A DNA stretch of 64,000 nt from Mycolicibacterium tusciae (GCF_002086795.1 NZ_MVIM01000009.1:124001-188000), one strand, 5' to 3'. Positions 1-8,017 are shown, counted from the first letter of the stretch. Numbers and translations are program-made. The notes: generated by a model from the sequence alone, not told the origin.

Positions 1-54
1 GACGCGGTAAGACGATCCTCGGTCTCCATTCGTGACCAAAGCGAGGACGAACTG

Positions 55-627
55 TTAGATCGCCAGACCCGCGATGATCAGCCGTGTCGTGGCCTCGGCC
101 CGCTTTCGCCCGTACCCGCGCCCTTCGGACAGAATCGGATAGACAACGGCCCCCACGATCGCGTCTGCCGCCGAGGCGGCGGTGGCCTCGTCGACGGCAC
201 CTGCGAGCAGTCGCATACGAACACTCTCCAGCAGAGGCGCGCTGAATCCCGCGCGCAGCCTGATTGCCGTGTCCTCGTGCTCCATGCAGGCCACCGTGAG
301 GATGCGCAACATCGCCGATCCGCGCTCGGTGGTCAGCGTCGCAGCCAGCCTGCCCGCCCACCTCACCAGGTCGTCGACGAGATCATCGGTGTGCTGTACC
401 GCGGCGATCATCGTGTCCGCGTCGGCGAGCAGAACGTCGGCTACCAGGGCAGGTCGGGTCGGCCACCAACGGTAGATGGTCTGCTTACCGACGCCTGCGC
501 GGGCGGCCACAGCCTCGATGCTCGTCCCGTCGAAGCCGCGCTCGAGCAGCAACTCACGCGTTGCGGTGACGATCGCGACGCGCGACTTCTCGCTGCGGCG
601 GCGCGGAGCTGTGACTTGGCGGACCAT
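55..627 (-). CDS. TetR-family transcriptional regulator
   Basis: Predicted DNA-binding repressor of 190 residues. The N-terminal helix-turn-helix lies at about residues 12-58 (FDGTSIEAVAARAGVGKQT, then IYRWWPTRPAL), followed by an all-helical ligand-binding domain. An upstream in-frame extension exists, but the start at 627 (MVRQVTAPRRR) places the HTH at the usual distance from the N-terminus and leaves a 90-base divergent promoter region before the acyl-CoA dehydrogenase. That region holds a strong inverted repeat (675-698), so it probably represses itself and the dehydrogenase. The ligand is unknown; an acyl-CoA or lipid intermediate would fit the neighbour (inference). Confidence 0.9.
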   Translation of the reverse strand: MVRQVTAPRRRSEKSRVAIVTATRELLLERGFDGTSIEAVAARAGVGKQTIYRWWPTRPALVADVLLADADTMIAAVQHTDDLVDDLVRWAGRLAATLTTERGSAMLRILTVACMEHEDTAIRLRAGFSAPLLESVRMRLLAGAVDEATAASAADAIVGAVVYPILSEGRGYGRKRAEATTRLIIAGLAI

Positions 628-674
628 GTGCGCATCCTCGGTTGCCGGTGCGTCGGACAACCCCGTAGTGTGCC

Positions 675-698
675 ACAAGACGAGACGGTCCGTCTTGT
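675..698. promoter_or_regulatory. Probable TetR operator in the divergent tetR / fadE gap
   Basis: Perfect 8-base arms ACAAGACG (675-682) and CGTCTTGT (691-698). Nested inside is a second palindrome at 683-695, AGACGG-T-CCGTCT. Overlapping symmetric arms of this size between divergent TetR and target genes are typical of TetR operators. Confidence 0.65.
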
Positions 699-717
699 TA
701 ACGAAAGGCGGCGTGAC

Positions 718-2943
718 GTGCCGATCGGGCTCACCCCGGAGCAGGGGCAACTGGAAGAGGCGGTCGACCGCTTCGCGGCACGGCATGCCGCCGTGGACCA
801 GACCCGCGGCTCGTTCGACGAGATTGCTGAAGGAACGCTGCCCAAGTGGTGGGATGACCTTGTCGCACAAGGCTTTCACGCGGTACACCTCCCCGAATCG
901 TCTGGCGGACAGGGCGGTTCGCTGGTGGATGCGGCTTGTGTCATCGAGGCCGCGGCCACCGCGCTGTTACCCGGGCCGCTGCTGCCGACAGTGATCGCCG
1001 GCGCCATCGCGCTGTCGGCCGACAATGTGCCCGCAGCGGACAAGCTGTTGAGCGACCTCGCCGCCGGGGTCGCCGCCACCGTCGTGCTGCCGGAGTCCGG
1101 CAATTTGCGCGCGAACGTCGTCGACGGCGCATGGCGCGTGACCGGATCGTCGGGCGACGTTCTCGGGCTGTGCTCGGCCGCGGCGATCCTGGTGGCCGCC
1201 CGGTGCGCGGACGGCGAGACACTGTGGTGCGTCGTCGATCCGGCTGCCGCTGCGGTGTCGGTGCAGGCGCGCGGCGGCACCGACCTCACCATCGACGTCG
1301 GCATTCTTCACCTTGATGACCTCGACGTGCCGGATGCGCTGGTGCTCAATGGCATCGACGACGACGCGGCATGGGATATCGCCGCCGCACTATCGGCCTG
1401 CGCCGCAGCCGGAACGTTGAGGTGGGCGGTCGATGCCGTGACCGAGCACCTGCGGACCCGGGAACAGTTCGGCAAGCCCATCGGAACCTTTCAGGCGCTT
1501 CAACACGAAGCGGCGATGCTGCTCGTCAACAGCGAATTGGCCGCGGCGGCAGCGTGGGACGCGGTGCGCGCCGTGGACGAAGCGCCGGAGCAACGACAAC
1601 TGGCGGCCGCTGGCGCCGCCGTCATGGCGGTCGCGCCTGCTCCCGACCTGCTGCTCGACGCGTTGACGATGTTCGGCGCGATCGGGTTCACCTGGGAGCA
1701 CGACGTGCACTTGCATTGGCGACGCGCCACCAGTCTGGCTGCCTCGATGGGGCCGATCACCGGATGGTCGCGGCGCCTCGGCGAGCTGGGCCGGACGCAT
1801 GTTCGCGACATGTCGGTGAAGCTCGGCGACGGCGAAGCGGAATTCCGCGCGAGGATTGCCGACGTGCTGGACCGGGCGCTCGAACTGCGTAACGACACGC
1901 CGAGCCCGCTTGGGGATTACGACCACCTCGCCAGCGGGCCCCAGCGCACGCTGATCGCCGACGCCGGTCTGATGGCACCGCATTGGCAACCACCGTGGGG
2001 GGTGGGTGCGACGCCCCTGCAGCAGCTGATCATCGACGATGAATTCGCCAAGCGGCCCTCTCTGGTCCGGCCGTCGCTCAACATCGCCGAGTGGATCCTG
2101 CCGTCGCTCATCGGCTCGGGATCGGAAGAACTTCAGCAGCAACTGATTCCGCCGACACAGCGCGGCGAGTTGCTCTGGTGCCAGTTGTTCAGTGAACCCG
2201 GTGCCGGATCCGACCTCGCGGCGCTGAGCACACGCGCAGTGAAGGTCGACGGCGGCTGGCGCATCAACGGCCACAAGATCTGGACGTCGTCGGCGCAATA
2301 CGCCGACTACGGTGCACTGCTGGCGAGAACGGACCCAGATGCCCCGAAGCACAAGGGTATCGGTTACTTCATCATCGACATGCGCGCCGAGGGTGTGGAA
2401 ATCCAGCCGATCAAGACGGCGGATCGTGACCCGCATTTCAACGAGGTGTTCCTCGCCGATGTCTTCGTACCCGACGAGATGTTGCTCGGGGGACCGACCG
2501 ACGGCTGGAGTCTCGCGATCTCGACGATGGCCCAAGAACGGGTCGCGATCGGCGCGTACGTGCACATTGACCGCGCCGGTGCCCTGCGGCATCTCGCCGG
2601 CGAGGCCGGACCCGATCAGGGCATGGTGCTCCGCGCGCTCGGCGAACTGGACGCCTACAGCAACGCGATCAAGGCGCTCGGTGTGCGCGAGACGATTCGG
2701 CTGCTCGACGGACAAAGCGCCGGACCGGCGTCGAGTATCGCCAAGGTGGCCACCAGCATCATGCTGCGCCGCACCTTCAAGGCCACCCTCGAGTTGGCGG
2801 GACCCCTTGCCGTGGTCGAACGTTCTGAACCCCCGATCGTCGCACCATACCTGCGGCTGCCCGCGGAACTGATCGGCGGTGGCACCCGCCAGATTCAGCT
2901 CAACATCATCGCGCAAATGATCATGGGTCTGCCCCGCAAGTGA
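718..2943 (+). CDS. Fused two-domain acyl-CoA dehydrogenase (FadE34/ChsE3 type)
   Basis: A flavoenzyme that introduces an alpha,beta double bond into an acyl-CoA. At 741 residues it is twice the usual length and carries two acyl-CoA dehydrogenase units in tandem: an N-terminal one (about 1-360, with REQFGKPIGTFQALQHEAA) and a C-terminal one (about 375-741, with SEPGAGSDLAAL and NGHKIWTSSA). Mycobacterial FadE34 (ChsE3, cholesterol side-chain oxidation) has this arrangement, replacing an alpha2beta2 heterotetramer. I chose GTG 718 because the protein there begins GLTPEQ like family members and AAAGG lies about 9 bases upstream. It is transcribed divergently from the TetR gene. The true substrate is unknown; a steroid or branched acyl-CoA is a guess. 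Confidence 0.88.
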   Translation: MPIGLTPEQGQLEEAVDRFAARHAAVDQTRGSFDEIAEGTLPKWWDDLVAQGFHAVHLPESSGGQGGSLVDAACVIEAAATALLPGPLLPTVIAGAIALSADNVPAADKLLSDLAAGVAATVVLPESGNLRANVVDGAWRVTGSSGDVLGLCSAAAILVAARCADGETLWCVVDPAAAAVSVQARGGTDLTIDVGILHLDDLDVPDALVLNGIDDDAAWDIAAALSACAAAGTLRWAVDAVTEHLRTREQFGKPIGTFQALQHEAAMLLVNSELAAAAAWDAVRAVDEAPEQRQLAAAGAAVMAVAPAPDLLLDALTMFGAIGFTWEHDVHLHWRRATSLAASMGPITGWSRRLGELGRTHVRDMSVKLGDGEAEFRARIADVLDRALELRNDTPSPLGDYDHLASGPQRTLIADAGLMAPHWQPPWGVGATPLQQLIIDDEFAKRPSLVRPSLNIAEWILPSLIGSGSEELQQQLIPPTQRGELLWCQLFSEPGAGSDLAALSTRAVKVDGGWRINGHKIWTSSAQYADYGALLARTDPDAPKHKGIGYFIIDMRAEGVEIQPIKTADRDPHFNEVFLADVFVPDEMLLGGPTDGWSLAISTMAQERVAIGAYVHIDRAGALRHLAGEAGPDQGMVLRALGELDAYSNAIKALGVRETIRLLDGQSAGPASSIAKVATSIMLRRTFKATLELAGPLAVVERSEPPIVAPYLRLPAELIGGGTRQIQLNIIAQMIMGLPRK

Positions 2944-2974
2944 AATAGCGAGAAGTAACCCTCGGTCGAGGACC

Positions 2975-2998
2975 CCTGCCGGGCTGGCAGCCGGTAGG
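2975..2998. terminator. Possible bidirectional hairpin terminator
   Basis: Arms CCTGCCGG (2975-2982) and CCGGTAGG (2991-2998) pair at 7 of 8 positions, between the convergent fadE and SnoaL genes. There is no T-run, which is normal in mycobacteria. Confidence 0.35.
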
Positions 2999-3352
2999 TC
3001 AGACGCGCGACGTTCCCGTCCAGTACTCGGCGATGCGCCCATCGGCGATGCGCAGGATGTCGTTACCGACGAACTGTGCCTCGCCGGAACTGTTGCGCCC
3101 GCGCCCGATCCACCGGCCTGCCGTCAGGCCGCCCTCAGTGAGCGGTCCGAGCACGATTTGAAAGGTGAGCTCGTCGAACGCGGAGCGGGTCTCGTCGATG
3201 ATCGCCGCCAGTTCCGCTGGGCCGCGGATGTCCCTGCCGGGCCAGTGGCCGACGAAGTCTTCGGCGACCAGGTCGGCGGTCACCGTGCCGCCGGACCAGA
3301 CTTCGTCCACCCACCTCCTGAACAGCTTTGTCGCTGCACCGGATTCGATCAT
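2999..3352 (-). CDS. SnoaL-like / NTF2-fold protein
   Basis: A 117-residue protein of the SnoaL-like (NTF2) fold: an N-terminal helix with RRWVDEVWSGG, the LVAEDFVGHWPG segment, and a C-terminal sheet ending in RIAEYWTGTSRV. Such proteins include cyclases, isomerases and many of unknown role, so no reaction is assigned. The start at 3352 (MIESG) was preferred over a longer frame because GAAAGG lies just upstream and the extension would run into the DoxX gene. It is the second gene of a leftward pair with DoxX (19-base gap), probably under the TetR at 3802-4377. Confidence 0.85.
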   Translation of the reverse strand: MIESGAATKLFRRWVDEVWSGGTVTADLVAEDFVGHWPGRDIRGPAELAAIIDETRSAFDELTFQIVLGPLTEGGLTAGRWIGRGRNSSGEAQFVGNDILRIADGRIAEYWTGTSRV

Positions 3353-3371
3353 GTCCGTACCTTTCTTCGGA

Positions 3372-3731
3372 TCAGACGAGGAAACAGAAGACGCCGACGG
3401 CGACGCAGGTGACGAGCATGCCTGTGGCGTTGAGGAACAGATTCCGGCCGTAATCGCGGGCGAGGACATGGGCGGCGATGGCACAGAGGAAGTACGCCAC
3501 CAGCGCCGCGCAGGTCAACGCCGCCAGGTAGGGGATCCAGAGCCCAGCGACCAACCCGGCCGCGGCGGCCAGTTTGATCGGCGGCATCAGCCACCAGAGC
3601 CGTTGCGGCCAATTCACCCCACGGAAGCAGTCCGCGATGAATGCGGCCGGCTTGATGCACAGCAATGCATCCACCAGCTGGATGGCCGCCAGCACCGCGA
3701 CGGGCCACTGCGGATCGGGCAATGACGTCAT
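3372..3731 (-). CDS. DoxX-like small integral membrane protein
   Basis: 119 residues with four predicted hydrophobic helices (about 10-27, 45-65, 69-90, 98-119), matching the size and layout of DoxX-like family proteins. In mycobacteria relatives are linked to redox stress at the membrane, but that is family knowledge and not visible here. It is first in a leftward operon with the SnoaL protein. A promoter-like TTGAGC (3800-3805) and TACGGT (3777-3782) at 17-base spacing precedes it, and the TetR-type operator at 3772-3793 covers the -10, implying repression by the upstream TetR. Confidence 0.85.
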   Translation of the reverse strand: MTSLPDPQWPVAVLAAIQLVDALLCIKPAAFIADCFRGVNWPQRLWWLMPPIKLAAAAGLVAGLWIPYLAALTCAALVAYFLCAIAAHVLARDYGRNLFLNATGMLVTCVAVGVFCFLV

Positions 3732-3771
3732 CCGGCTCTACCTCTCCACCCCGGCGCTGTTGGCTGGGCAA

Positions 3772-3793
3772 AACAAACCGTACCGTATCGTAT
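3772..3793. promoter_or_regulatory. Operator A for the TetR at 3802-4377
   Basis: This 22-base site matches, on the opposite strand, the site at 4396-4417 at 18 of 22 positions. Both contain a TAC-N6-GTA core. It covers the predicted -10 of the DoxX/SnoaL operon. Confidence 0.7.
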
Positions 3794-3801
3794 GATTTGG
3801 C

Positions 3802-4377
3802 TCAAGCGCCCGGCTCGGGCACGAGTGGCAGCAGCATCTCGTAGACCCGCCCGAGTTCCTCGGGCCCAACCGGCGGCACGGACACCGCCGCGCCGAGCGC
3901 GACGAGATACGGCAGCAGAGCGGCGACCCGCGCATCGGAGTCGGTCGCGACATGGGGGCGCCAGATCCGCTGGAGCGCCATCAGCCTGGCCCTGTCGATG
4001 CGACCCTGGACCCGGTTCACCTCGTCGTCCCAGCTGGCCCACGCACGCACCGCCAGTTCGAGCTCGGGATGGTAGATGCCCGCCCGTCCACCGGCGACGA
4101 GCTGCGTGAGTTGGGTCAGCACGGCCCGGGCGTCACCGGGCGTCGGGGCGGCGCCGATCTGTTGCTCCAACGCGTCGATGGCCATCGCCTCGATCTGTGC
4201 GAGCAGCTCGCGCTTGTAGCCGTCGGCACCGCTGAAGTGGTGGTGGAAGGACCCCTTTGACAGCTTGAGCCGCGCCGCGATGCGGTCGATACGCAGACCA
4301 CCCGCGCCCTCGGCGGCCAGCACCTGAAGGCCGGCGTCCAGCCACTTCTCCCGCGTGTTGTTTCGATTCACGAGCAC
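3802..4377 (-). CDS. TetR-family transcriptional regulator
   Basis: 191 residues. The HTH is at about 25-50 (LRIDRIAARLKLSKGSFHHHF, shortened here to its core IAARLKLSKGSF), followed by a helical C-terminal domain with a TetR_C-like run (DDEVNRVQGRIDRARLMAL). It lies between two transcription units, the leftward DoxX-SnoaL pair and the rightward hydrolase. A matching 22-base operator stands at each end of it, so it probably controls both. Ligand unknown. Confidence 0.92.
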   Translation of the reverse strand: MLVNRNNTREKWLDAGLQVLAAEGAGGLRIDRIAARLKLSKGSFHHHFSGADGYKRELLAQIEAMAIDALEQQIGAAPTPGDARAVLTQLTQLVAGGRAGIYHPELELAVRAWASWDDEVNRVQGRIDRARLMALQRIWRPHVATDSDARVAALLPYLVALGAAVSVPPVGPEELGRVYEMLLPLVPEPGA

Positions 4378-4391
4378 GCCGCCATGGGTTA

Positions 4392-4397
4392 TATAAT
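4392..4397 (+). promoter_or_regulatory. Perfect -10 box TATAAT for the hydrolase gene
   Basis: TATAAT at 4392-4397 stands 10 bases before ATG 4408, so the transcript would have almost no leader. Leaderless mRNAs are common in mycobacteria. The operator at 4396-4417 overlaps its 3' end. Confidence 0.6.
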
Positions 4398-4417
4398 ACT
4401 AGACCGTATGGTTTGTT
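4396..4417. promoter_or_regulatory. Operator B for the TetR at 3802-4377
   Basis: The complement of this site matches operator A (3772-3793) at 18 of 22 positions, with a perfect ATAC-N6-GTAT core. It overlaps the TATAAT box and the ATG at 4408, so binding would block transcription of the hydrolase and probably of the TetR gene itself. Confidence 0.7.
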
Positions 4418-5295
4418 ATGACGAACGGCGCGTCGAGTTTCACAGCTCAGGCGAGGTGTGCAGGGGGATCCTGATCACACCGCCGGGCGAGGGCAGGTCG
4501 CCGGTCGTGGTGATGTGCGCCGGGTTCGCGGGAACACAGCGCACGCCGGCCATCAGGGCAGCGGCCCACGCGTTCTGCCGGGCCGGATTCGCTGTCCTGA
4601 CATTCGACTACCGCCGGTTCGGCGACAGCGACGGCCGGCCGCGGCAGGTGATCGACCTGGCCGGCCAGCGCCGCGACATCGAATCGGCGGTCGACTTCGT
4701 GTCAGGCCAGACGGAGATCGACGCCACCCGGATCGTCCTGTGGGGCACGTCGCTTGGTGGTGGCCACGTCACCGTTGTGGCGGCGCGCCGCGGGGACATC
4801 GCGGCCGTCATCGCCCAGGTGCCGTTCAACGGCTTCCCCCGCAGGGTGGAGGGTCGAAGCGCAGCGGCGACCGTCCGGCTGCTGTCGGCGATGGCCATCG
4901 ACCGGATGCGCGGCCTTCTCCGGCTCCCGCCGTACTACATCGATGCGGTCGGCGCGCCGGGATCGACGGCCGTGATGGCGTCGCGGGCGGCAGAGCACGC
5001 CGTCGCACTGCTCGACGGCACAGGCTGGGTCAACAGGGTCGCTCCCCGCGTGCTGTTCGCGATGATGCGCTACCATCCCGGTGCCTCGGCGGCGTCGGTC
5101 ACCGCACCGTTGCTGGTATGCGCCGCGACCGAGGACTGCGAGACACCGCTGGAGTCGGTCGCCGAGATCGCCCGGCGGGCACCTGAAGGACGGCTGCTCA
5201 CATACCGTGTCAGCCATTTCGACGTCTACGACGCCGCCGTTCGCCAGCATCTGATCGCCGATCAGATCGCGTTTCTCGACAGCGTGCTGCGCTGA
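4408..5295 (+). CDS. Alpha/beta-hydrolase (X-Pro dipeptidase S15 / dienelactone-hydrolase-like)
   Basis: About 295 residues, single-domain alpha/beta-hydrolase. The nucleophile elbow is GTSLGGG, an acidic residue lies in AATEDCETP and the histidine in RVSHFDVYD, giving a complete catalytic triad. The FAGTQRTP/FDYRRFGDSDG segments resemble hydrolases of the S15/FrsA type; the substrate cannot be read. An ATG at 4384 would precede the TATAAT box and its transcript start, so ATG 4408 is preferred. It is divergent from, and probably repressed by, the TetR at 3802-4377. Confidence 0.88.
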   Translation: MVCYDERRVEFHSSGEVCRGILITPPGEGRSPVVVMCAGFAGTQRTPAIRAAAHAFCRAGFAVLTFDYRRFGDSDGRPRQVIDLAGQRRDIESAVDFVSGQTEIDATRIVLWGTSLGGGHVTVVAARRGDIAAVIAQVPFNGFPRRVEGRSAAATVRLLSAMAIDRMRGLLRLPPYYIDAVGAPGSTAVMASRAAEHAVALLDGTGWVNRVAPRVLFAMMRYHPGASAASVTAPLLVCAATEDCETPLESVAEIARRAPEGRLLTYRVSHFDVYDAAVRQHLIADQIAFLDSVLR

Positions 5296-5419
5296 GGGAG
5301 CGCTGCGGTCAGTGGGCTTCACGGCATTCGCGGTCGACGACGCGATGCTCGACACGTTCTCCGACAAGACGCGCCATCGCGGGCCCGAGGCAATAGGGTT
5401 CTTCAAAACAGGGGATCTG

Positions 5420-6154
5420 ATGGAGCTATTGGCAGCGCAGCGGGAATTCACGGCGTACGGGCCGTCGCATCTGATCGTGCTCGCGGTGTTCGCGATAGGC
5501 GCGGCGCTGCTCGTTTGGAGTGGACGTAAGCAGACCGAAGCTCAGGCTCGTCTCTTCAGCCGGGGTTTCGCGCTCGTCATCCTCGCGATGTTCTTGGTGG
5601 CGTTGACGTACAAGCTGATGAGCCCGGTCCTTGACACGTCGATACCGCTGCAGCTCTGCGATGTCGCGGAACTCGTCGCGGTCTATGCCCTCTGGACACA
5701 ACGGCATTGGGCGTTTGTGCTCACGTACTACTGGTGCCTCGTGCTCAGCTCGCAAGCGCTGATCACACCCGACGTCGGCACGGCAGAAGAAGGGTCGCCG
5801 GATTTCCCCCATCACCTTTTCATCACCTTCTTCGCGCTGCACGTGCTGGTCGTGTGGGCGGCCATTTACCTGACGTGGGGGCGGAGGATGCGGCCGAGCT
5901 GGCGTGACTACCGGTTCGCGATCATCGCCACCCTGGTGTGGGGAGCATTCACGTTCACGTTCAACGCGATCGTCGGGACCAATTACGGCTACCTGAACGG
6001 CAAGCCACCGACCGCATCGGTACTGGACTTCCTTGGTCCGTGGCCGGTGTATCTGCTCATCGAGGTCACTATCGTGCTCGTCGTGTGGGCGCTGATCACC
6101 TGGCCGTGGGAGCGCATGCGACGCCGAACCGAGCAGAGCCAGACCGCAGTCTGA
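5420..6154 (+). CDS. YwaF/TIGR02206-type integral membrane protein
   Basis: About 244 residues with six to seven hydrophobic helices and the signature of the TIGR02206 (YwaF) family: PLQLCDVAELVA, a conserved YYWCLVLSSQALITPD stretch, and NYGYLNGKPP near the C-terminus. The family is uncharacterised, though related to the TMEM164 acyltransferase fold, in which the conserved Cys/His would be catalytic; that link is inference. ATG 5420 is preceded by GGGGA; the longer frame from 5312 begins with 36 polar residues not typical of the family. It may be co-transcribed with the hydrolase 124 bases upstream. Confidence 0.85.
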   Translation: MELLAAQREFTAYGPSHLIVLAVFAIGAALLVWSGRKQTEAQARLFSRGFALVILAMFLVALTYKLMSPVLDTSIPLQLCDVAELVAVYALWTQRHWAFVLTYYWCLVLSSQALITPDVGTAEEGSPDFPHHLFITFFALHVLVVWAAIYLTWGRRMRPSWRDYRFAIIATLVWGAFTFTFNAIVGTNYGYLNGKPPTASVLDFLGPWPVYLLIEVTIVLVVWALITWPWERMRRRTEQSQTAV

Positions 6155-6170
6155 GGCCCCACCCGCCGGG

Positions 6171-6815
6171 TCAGACCGCCGATTCTCCGGTCGCGGAGAA
6201 GATGACGCGGCGACCGATCTCGACCGCATGGTCGGCGAACCGCTCGTAGTAGCGGCCCAGGAGCGTGACGTCGACGGCGGGGGCCACGCCGTGTTTCCAC
6301 TCCCTGTCCATCAACACCGAGAACAGGTGACGGTGGAGGTTGTCCATATCGTCGTCATCGTCCGCAAGCTGTTCTGCGCGGTGCGTATCCATGGAAAGGA
6401 CGACCTGCTTGACGTTGCTTCCCATATCGACCGCGATGCGGCCCATTTCGGTGAAGTAGCCGTTGACTTCCTCCGGGAGCACCTTTTGCGGATGCCGTCG
6501 ACGGGTGATTTTGGCGACGTGCAGGGCCAGCGCGGCCATCCGTTCGACATCGGCGATGTTCTTCAAGGCGCTGACCACCGCGCGCAGGTCACCGGCGACA
6601 GGTGCCTGCAACGCGAGAACGGTCAAGGCCTGCTCCTCGGTCTTCCTGGCCTGTTGCAGGATGGCCTCGTGGTCGGTGATCACCTGCTCGGCGAGCAGCA
6701 GATCGGCCTGCAGAAGGGCCTGGGTCGCGGATTCCATCGCCTTACCCGCAGCACCGCACATCTCGGCGATTCCGACGATCAGGTCGTCGAGCTGCTGATG
6801 GAATGCATTACGCAC
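6171..6815 (-). CDS. phoU: PhoU/PhoY phosphate-signalling protein
   Basis: 214 residues with the two three-helix repeats of PhoU (about 5-100 and 110-205) and its metal-binding acidic motifs (EEQAL..., DVERMAALALH and RYYERFADHAVEIGRRV). PhoU proteins link the Pst transporter to the SenX3-RegX3 sensor system and influence persistence in mycobacteria (family knowledge). No pst genes are adjacent, as is usual for mycobacterial PhoY copies. It is transcribed away from the PAS-ANTAR gene, with a 103-base gap between them holding a SigF-like promoter that points the other way. Confidence 0.95.
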   Translation of the reverse strand: MRNAFHQQLDDLIVGIAEMCGAAGKAMESATQALLQADLLLAEQVITDHEAILQQARKTEEQALTVLALQAPVAGDLRAVVSALKNIADVERMAALALHVAKITRRRHPQKVLPEEVNGYFTEMGRIAVDMGSNVKQVVLSMDTHRAEQLADDDDDMDNLHRHLFSVLMDREWKHGVAPAVDVTLLGRYYERFADHAVEIGRRVIFSATGESAV

Positions 6816-6822
6816 GCTATGA

Positions 6823-6846
6823 GTTTAGGCGCAAAGGGCCGGGTAC
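6823..6846 (+). promoter_or_regulatory. SigF-type promoter upstream of the PAS-ANTAR gene
   Basis: GTTT (6823-6826), a 14-base spacer, and GGGTAC (6841-6846) match the mycobacterial SigF consensus, with a spacer one base shorter than usual. The predicted start lies about 65 bases before ATG 6919. Confidence 0.6.
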
Positions 6847-6918
6847 AGGGTCTTCGCCTCGCCCGACGCCGACGCCATATGTCTGTCGGGACGCGTTCAC
6901 TAATGCAATGATCTGACG

Positions 6919-7596
6919 ATGTACGACCCCCGCGTGTCGGCCCGCGGTGAGCGATCGGCGTTGGTGTCGCCGGACTTGCACGTCGGTAGCTTCCGCTTCT
7001 GGTTCGTCGGGCAGTCATGGGAATGGTCCGACGAAGTCGCCCGCATGCATGGCTATCAGCCCGGCGAGGTCGTGCCCACGACCGAGTTGCTGCTTTCCCA
7101 CAAGCATCCCGACGACCGTCAGCACGTCCAGGACGCGCTCGACCATGCCCTGCTCTCCCGAGGGTCGCTATCCAGCCGTCACCGTTTCATCGACACCGGT
7201 GGCCGGGTCCACACGGTCATCGTGCTCGCCGACCGGATGCTCGACGACGACGGCACAGTCGTGGGAACCGAGGGCTACTACGTCGACTTGACCGACACGT
7301 TCGACCAGACGCGCCGCCAAGTCCTGGACGTCTCACTTCCGGAACTGTTGGAGTCACGGGCGTCGATCGAGCGGGCCAAAGGCGCCCTCATGTTGGTCTA
7401 CCGCATCGACGCCAACGCGGCGTTCGAGCTGTTGCTCTGGCGTTCGCAACACACCAACACCAAACTGCGCGCTCTGGCAACACAGATAGTCGCCGAGCTC
7501 GCTACCGTCGACTTCGAACCCGGCGATCTGCGGCGTTCATTCGATCACCTGCTGCTCACCGCGCACGAACGCATCGATCGCGACGGCGAGGCATGA
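6919..7596 (+). CDS. PAS-ANTAR RNA-binding regulator
   Basis: 225 residues: a PAS domain (about 20-125, with WSDEVARMHGYQPGE and a C-terminal GTEGYYVDLTD strand) followed by an ANTAR domain (about 138-200, with SRASIERAKGALMLVYRID and an alpha-helical tail). ANTAR domains bind paired hairpins in mRNA and prevent termination; the PAS part would sense a small ligand or redox state. The same fold order occurs in mycobacterial proteins of unknown target. A SigF-like promoter lies upstream and a SigF-type partner-switching block lies downstream, which suggests a general-stress role (inference). Confidence 0.9.
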   Translation: MYDPRVSARGERSALVSPDLHVGSFRFWFVGQSWEWSDEVARMHGYQPGEVVPTTELLLSHKHPDDRQHVQDALDHALLSRGSLSSRHRFIDTGGRVHTVIVLADRMLDDDGTVVGTEGYYVDLTDTFDQTRRQVLDVSLPELLESRASIERAKGALMLVYRIDANAAFELLLWRSQHTNTKLRALATQIVAELATVDFEPGDLRRSFDHLLLTAHERIDRDGEA

Positions 7597-7598
7597 GC

Positions 7599-7624
7599 GT
7601 GTGCGCTAGCAGCAAATTGGGTAC
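7599..7624 (+). promoter_or_regulatory. Weak SigF-like promoter before the STAS/phosphatase operon
   Basis: GTGT (7599-7602, one base from GTTT), a 16-base spacer and GGGTAC (7619-7624). The -10 is exact and the -35 is imperfect. Confidence 0.4.
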
Positions 7625-7662
7625 CGAACATCCAACCATCGGCTAGCAACAGGTGCAGAGGC

Positions 7663-8016
7663 GTGGCGCTACTGGAAGTGAATCAGGATGTTCGCGACGC
7701 CGCTGTCGTGGTATCGGCAGCGGGCGAGGTCGATTCGGCGAGTTTCACCAACCTGGAGTTCCATCTCGACACCGCCCTGAAGAGGGCTCTCGATCACCCG
7801 GCCTTGCTACTGGTCATCGACCTTTCGGGTGTCACGCATTTCGGCAGCGCAGGGCTCAACGCCGTCCTCGAATGCCACGAGCAGGGACAGGCCCTGGGGG
7901 TCGCCGTCCGCGTAGCCGCTGCCAACTCAGAGGTGCTGCGTCCGATCCAGATCACCAAGCTCGACGCGATCCTGCGGGTCTATCCGAGTCTGCCCGCCGC
8001 ACTCGATGGACATTGA
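7663..8016 (+). CDS. STAS-domain anti-sigma-factor antagonist
   Basis: 117 residues, single STAS domain: LLLVIDLSGVTHFGSAGLNAVLEC is the conserved core (given here as VTHFGSAGLN), with Ser62 at the position phosphorylated in SpoIIAA/RsbV. Unphosphorylated antagonists bind the kinase anti-sigma and release the sigma factor. It begins with GTG 7663 and is followed one base later by the multidomain phosphatase/kinase, so the two are probably co-translated. It is a likely substrate of that neighbour's C-terminal anti-sigma kinase and PPM phosphatase domains (inference). Confidence 0.88.
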   Translation: MALLEVNQDVRDAAVVVSAAGEVDSASFTNLEFHLDTALKRALDHPALLLVIDLSGVTHFGSAGLNAVLECHEQGQALGVAVRVAAANSEVLRPIQITKLDAILRVYPSLPAALDGH

Positions 8017-8017
8017 C

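Noticed and set aside
1390..3042. 550-residue minus-strand reading frame over the acyl-CoA dehydrogenase
   Set aside because: It is the antisense of a clear gene in a high-GC genome, with no recognisable domains.
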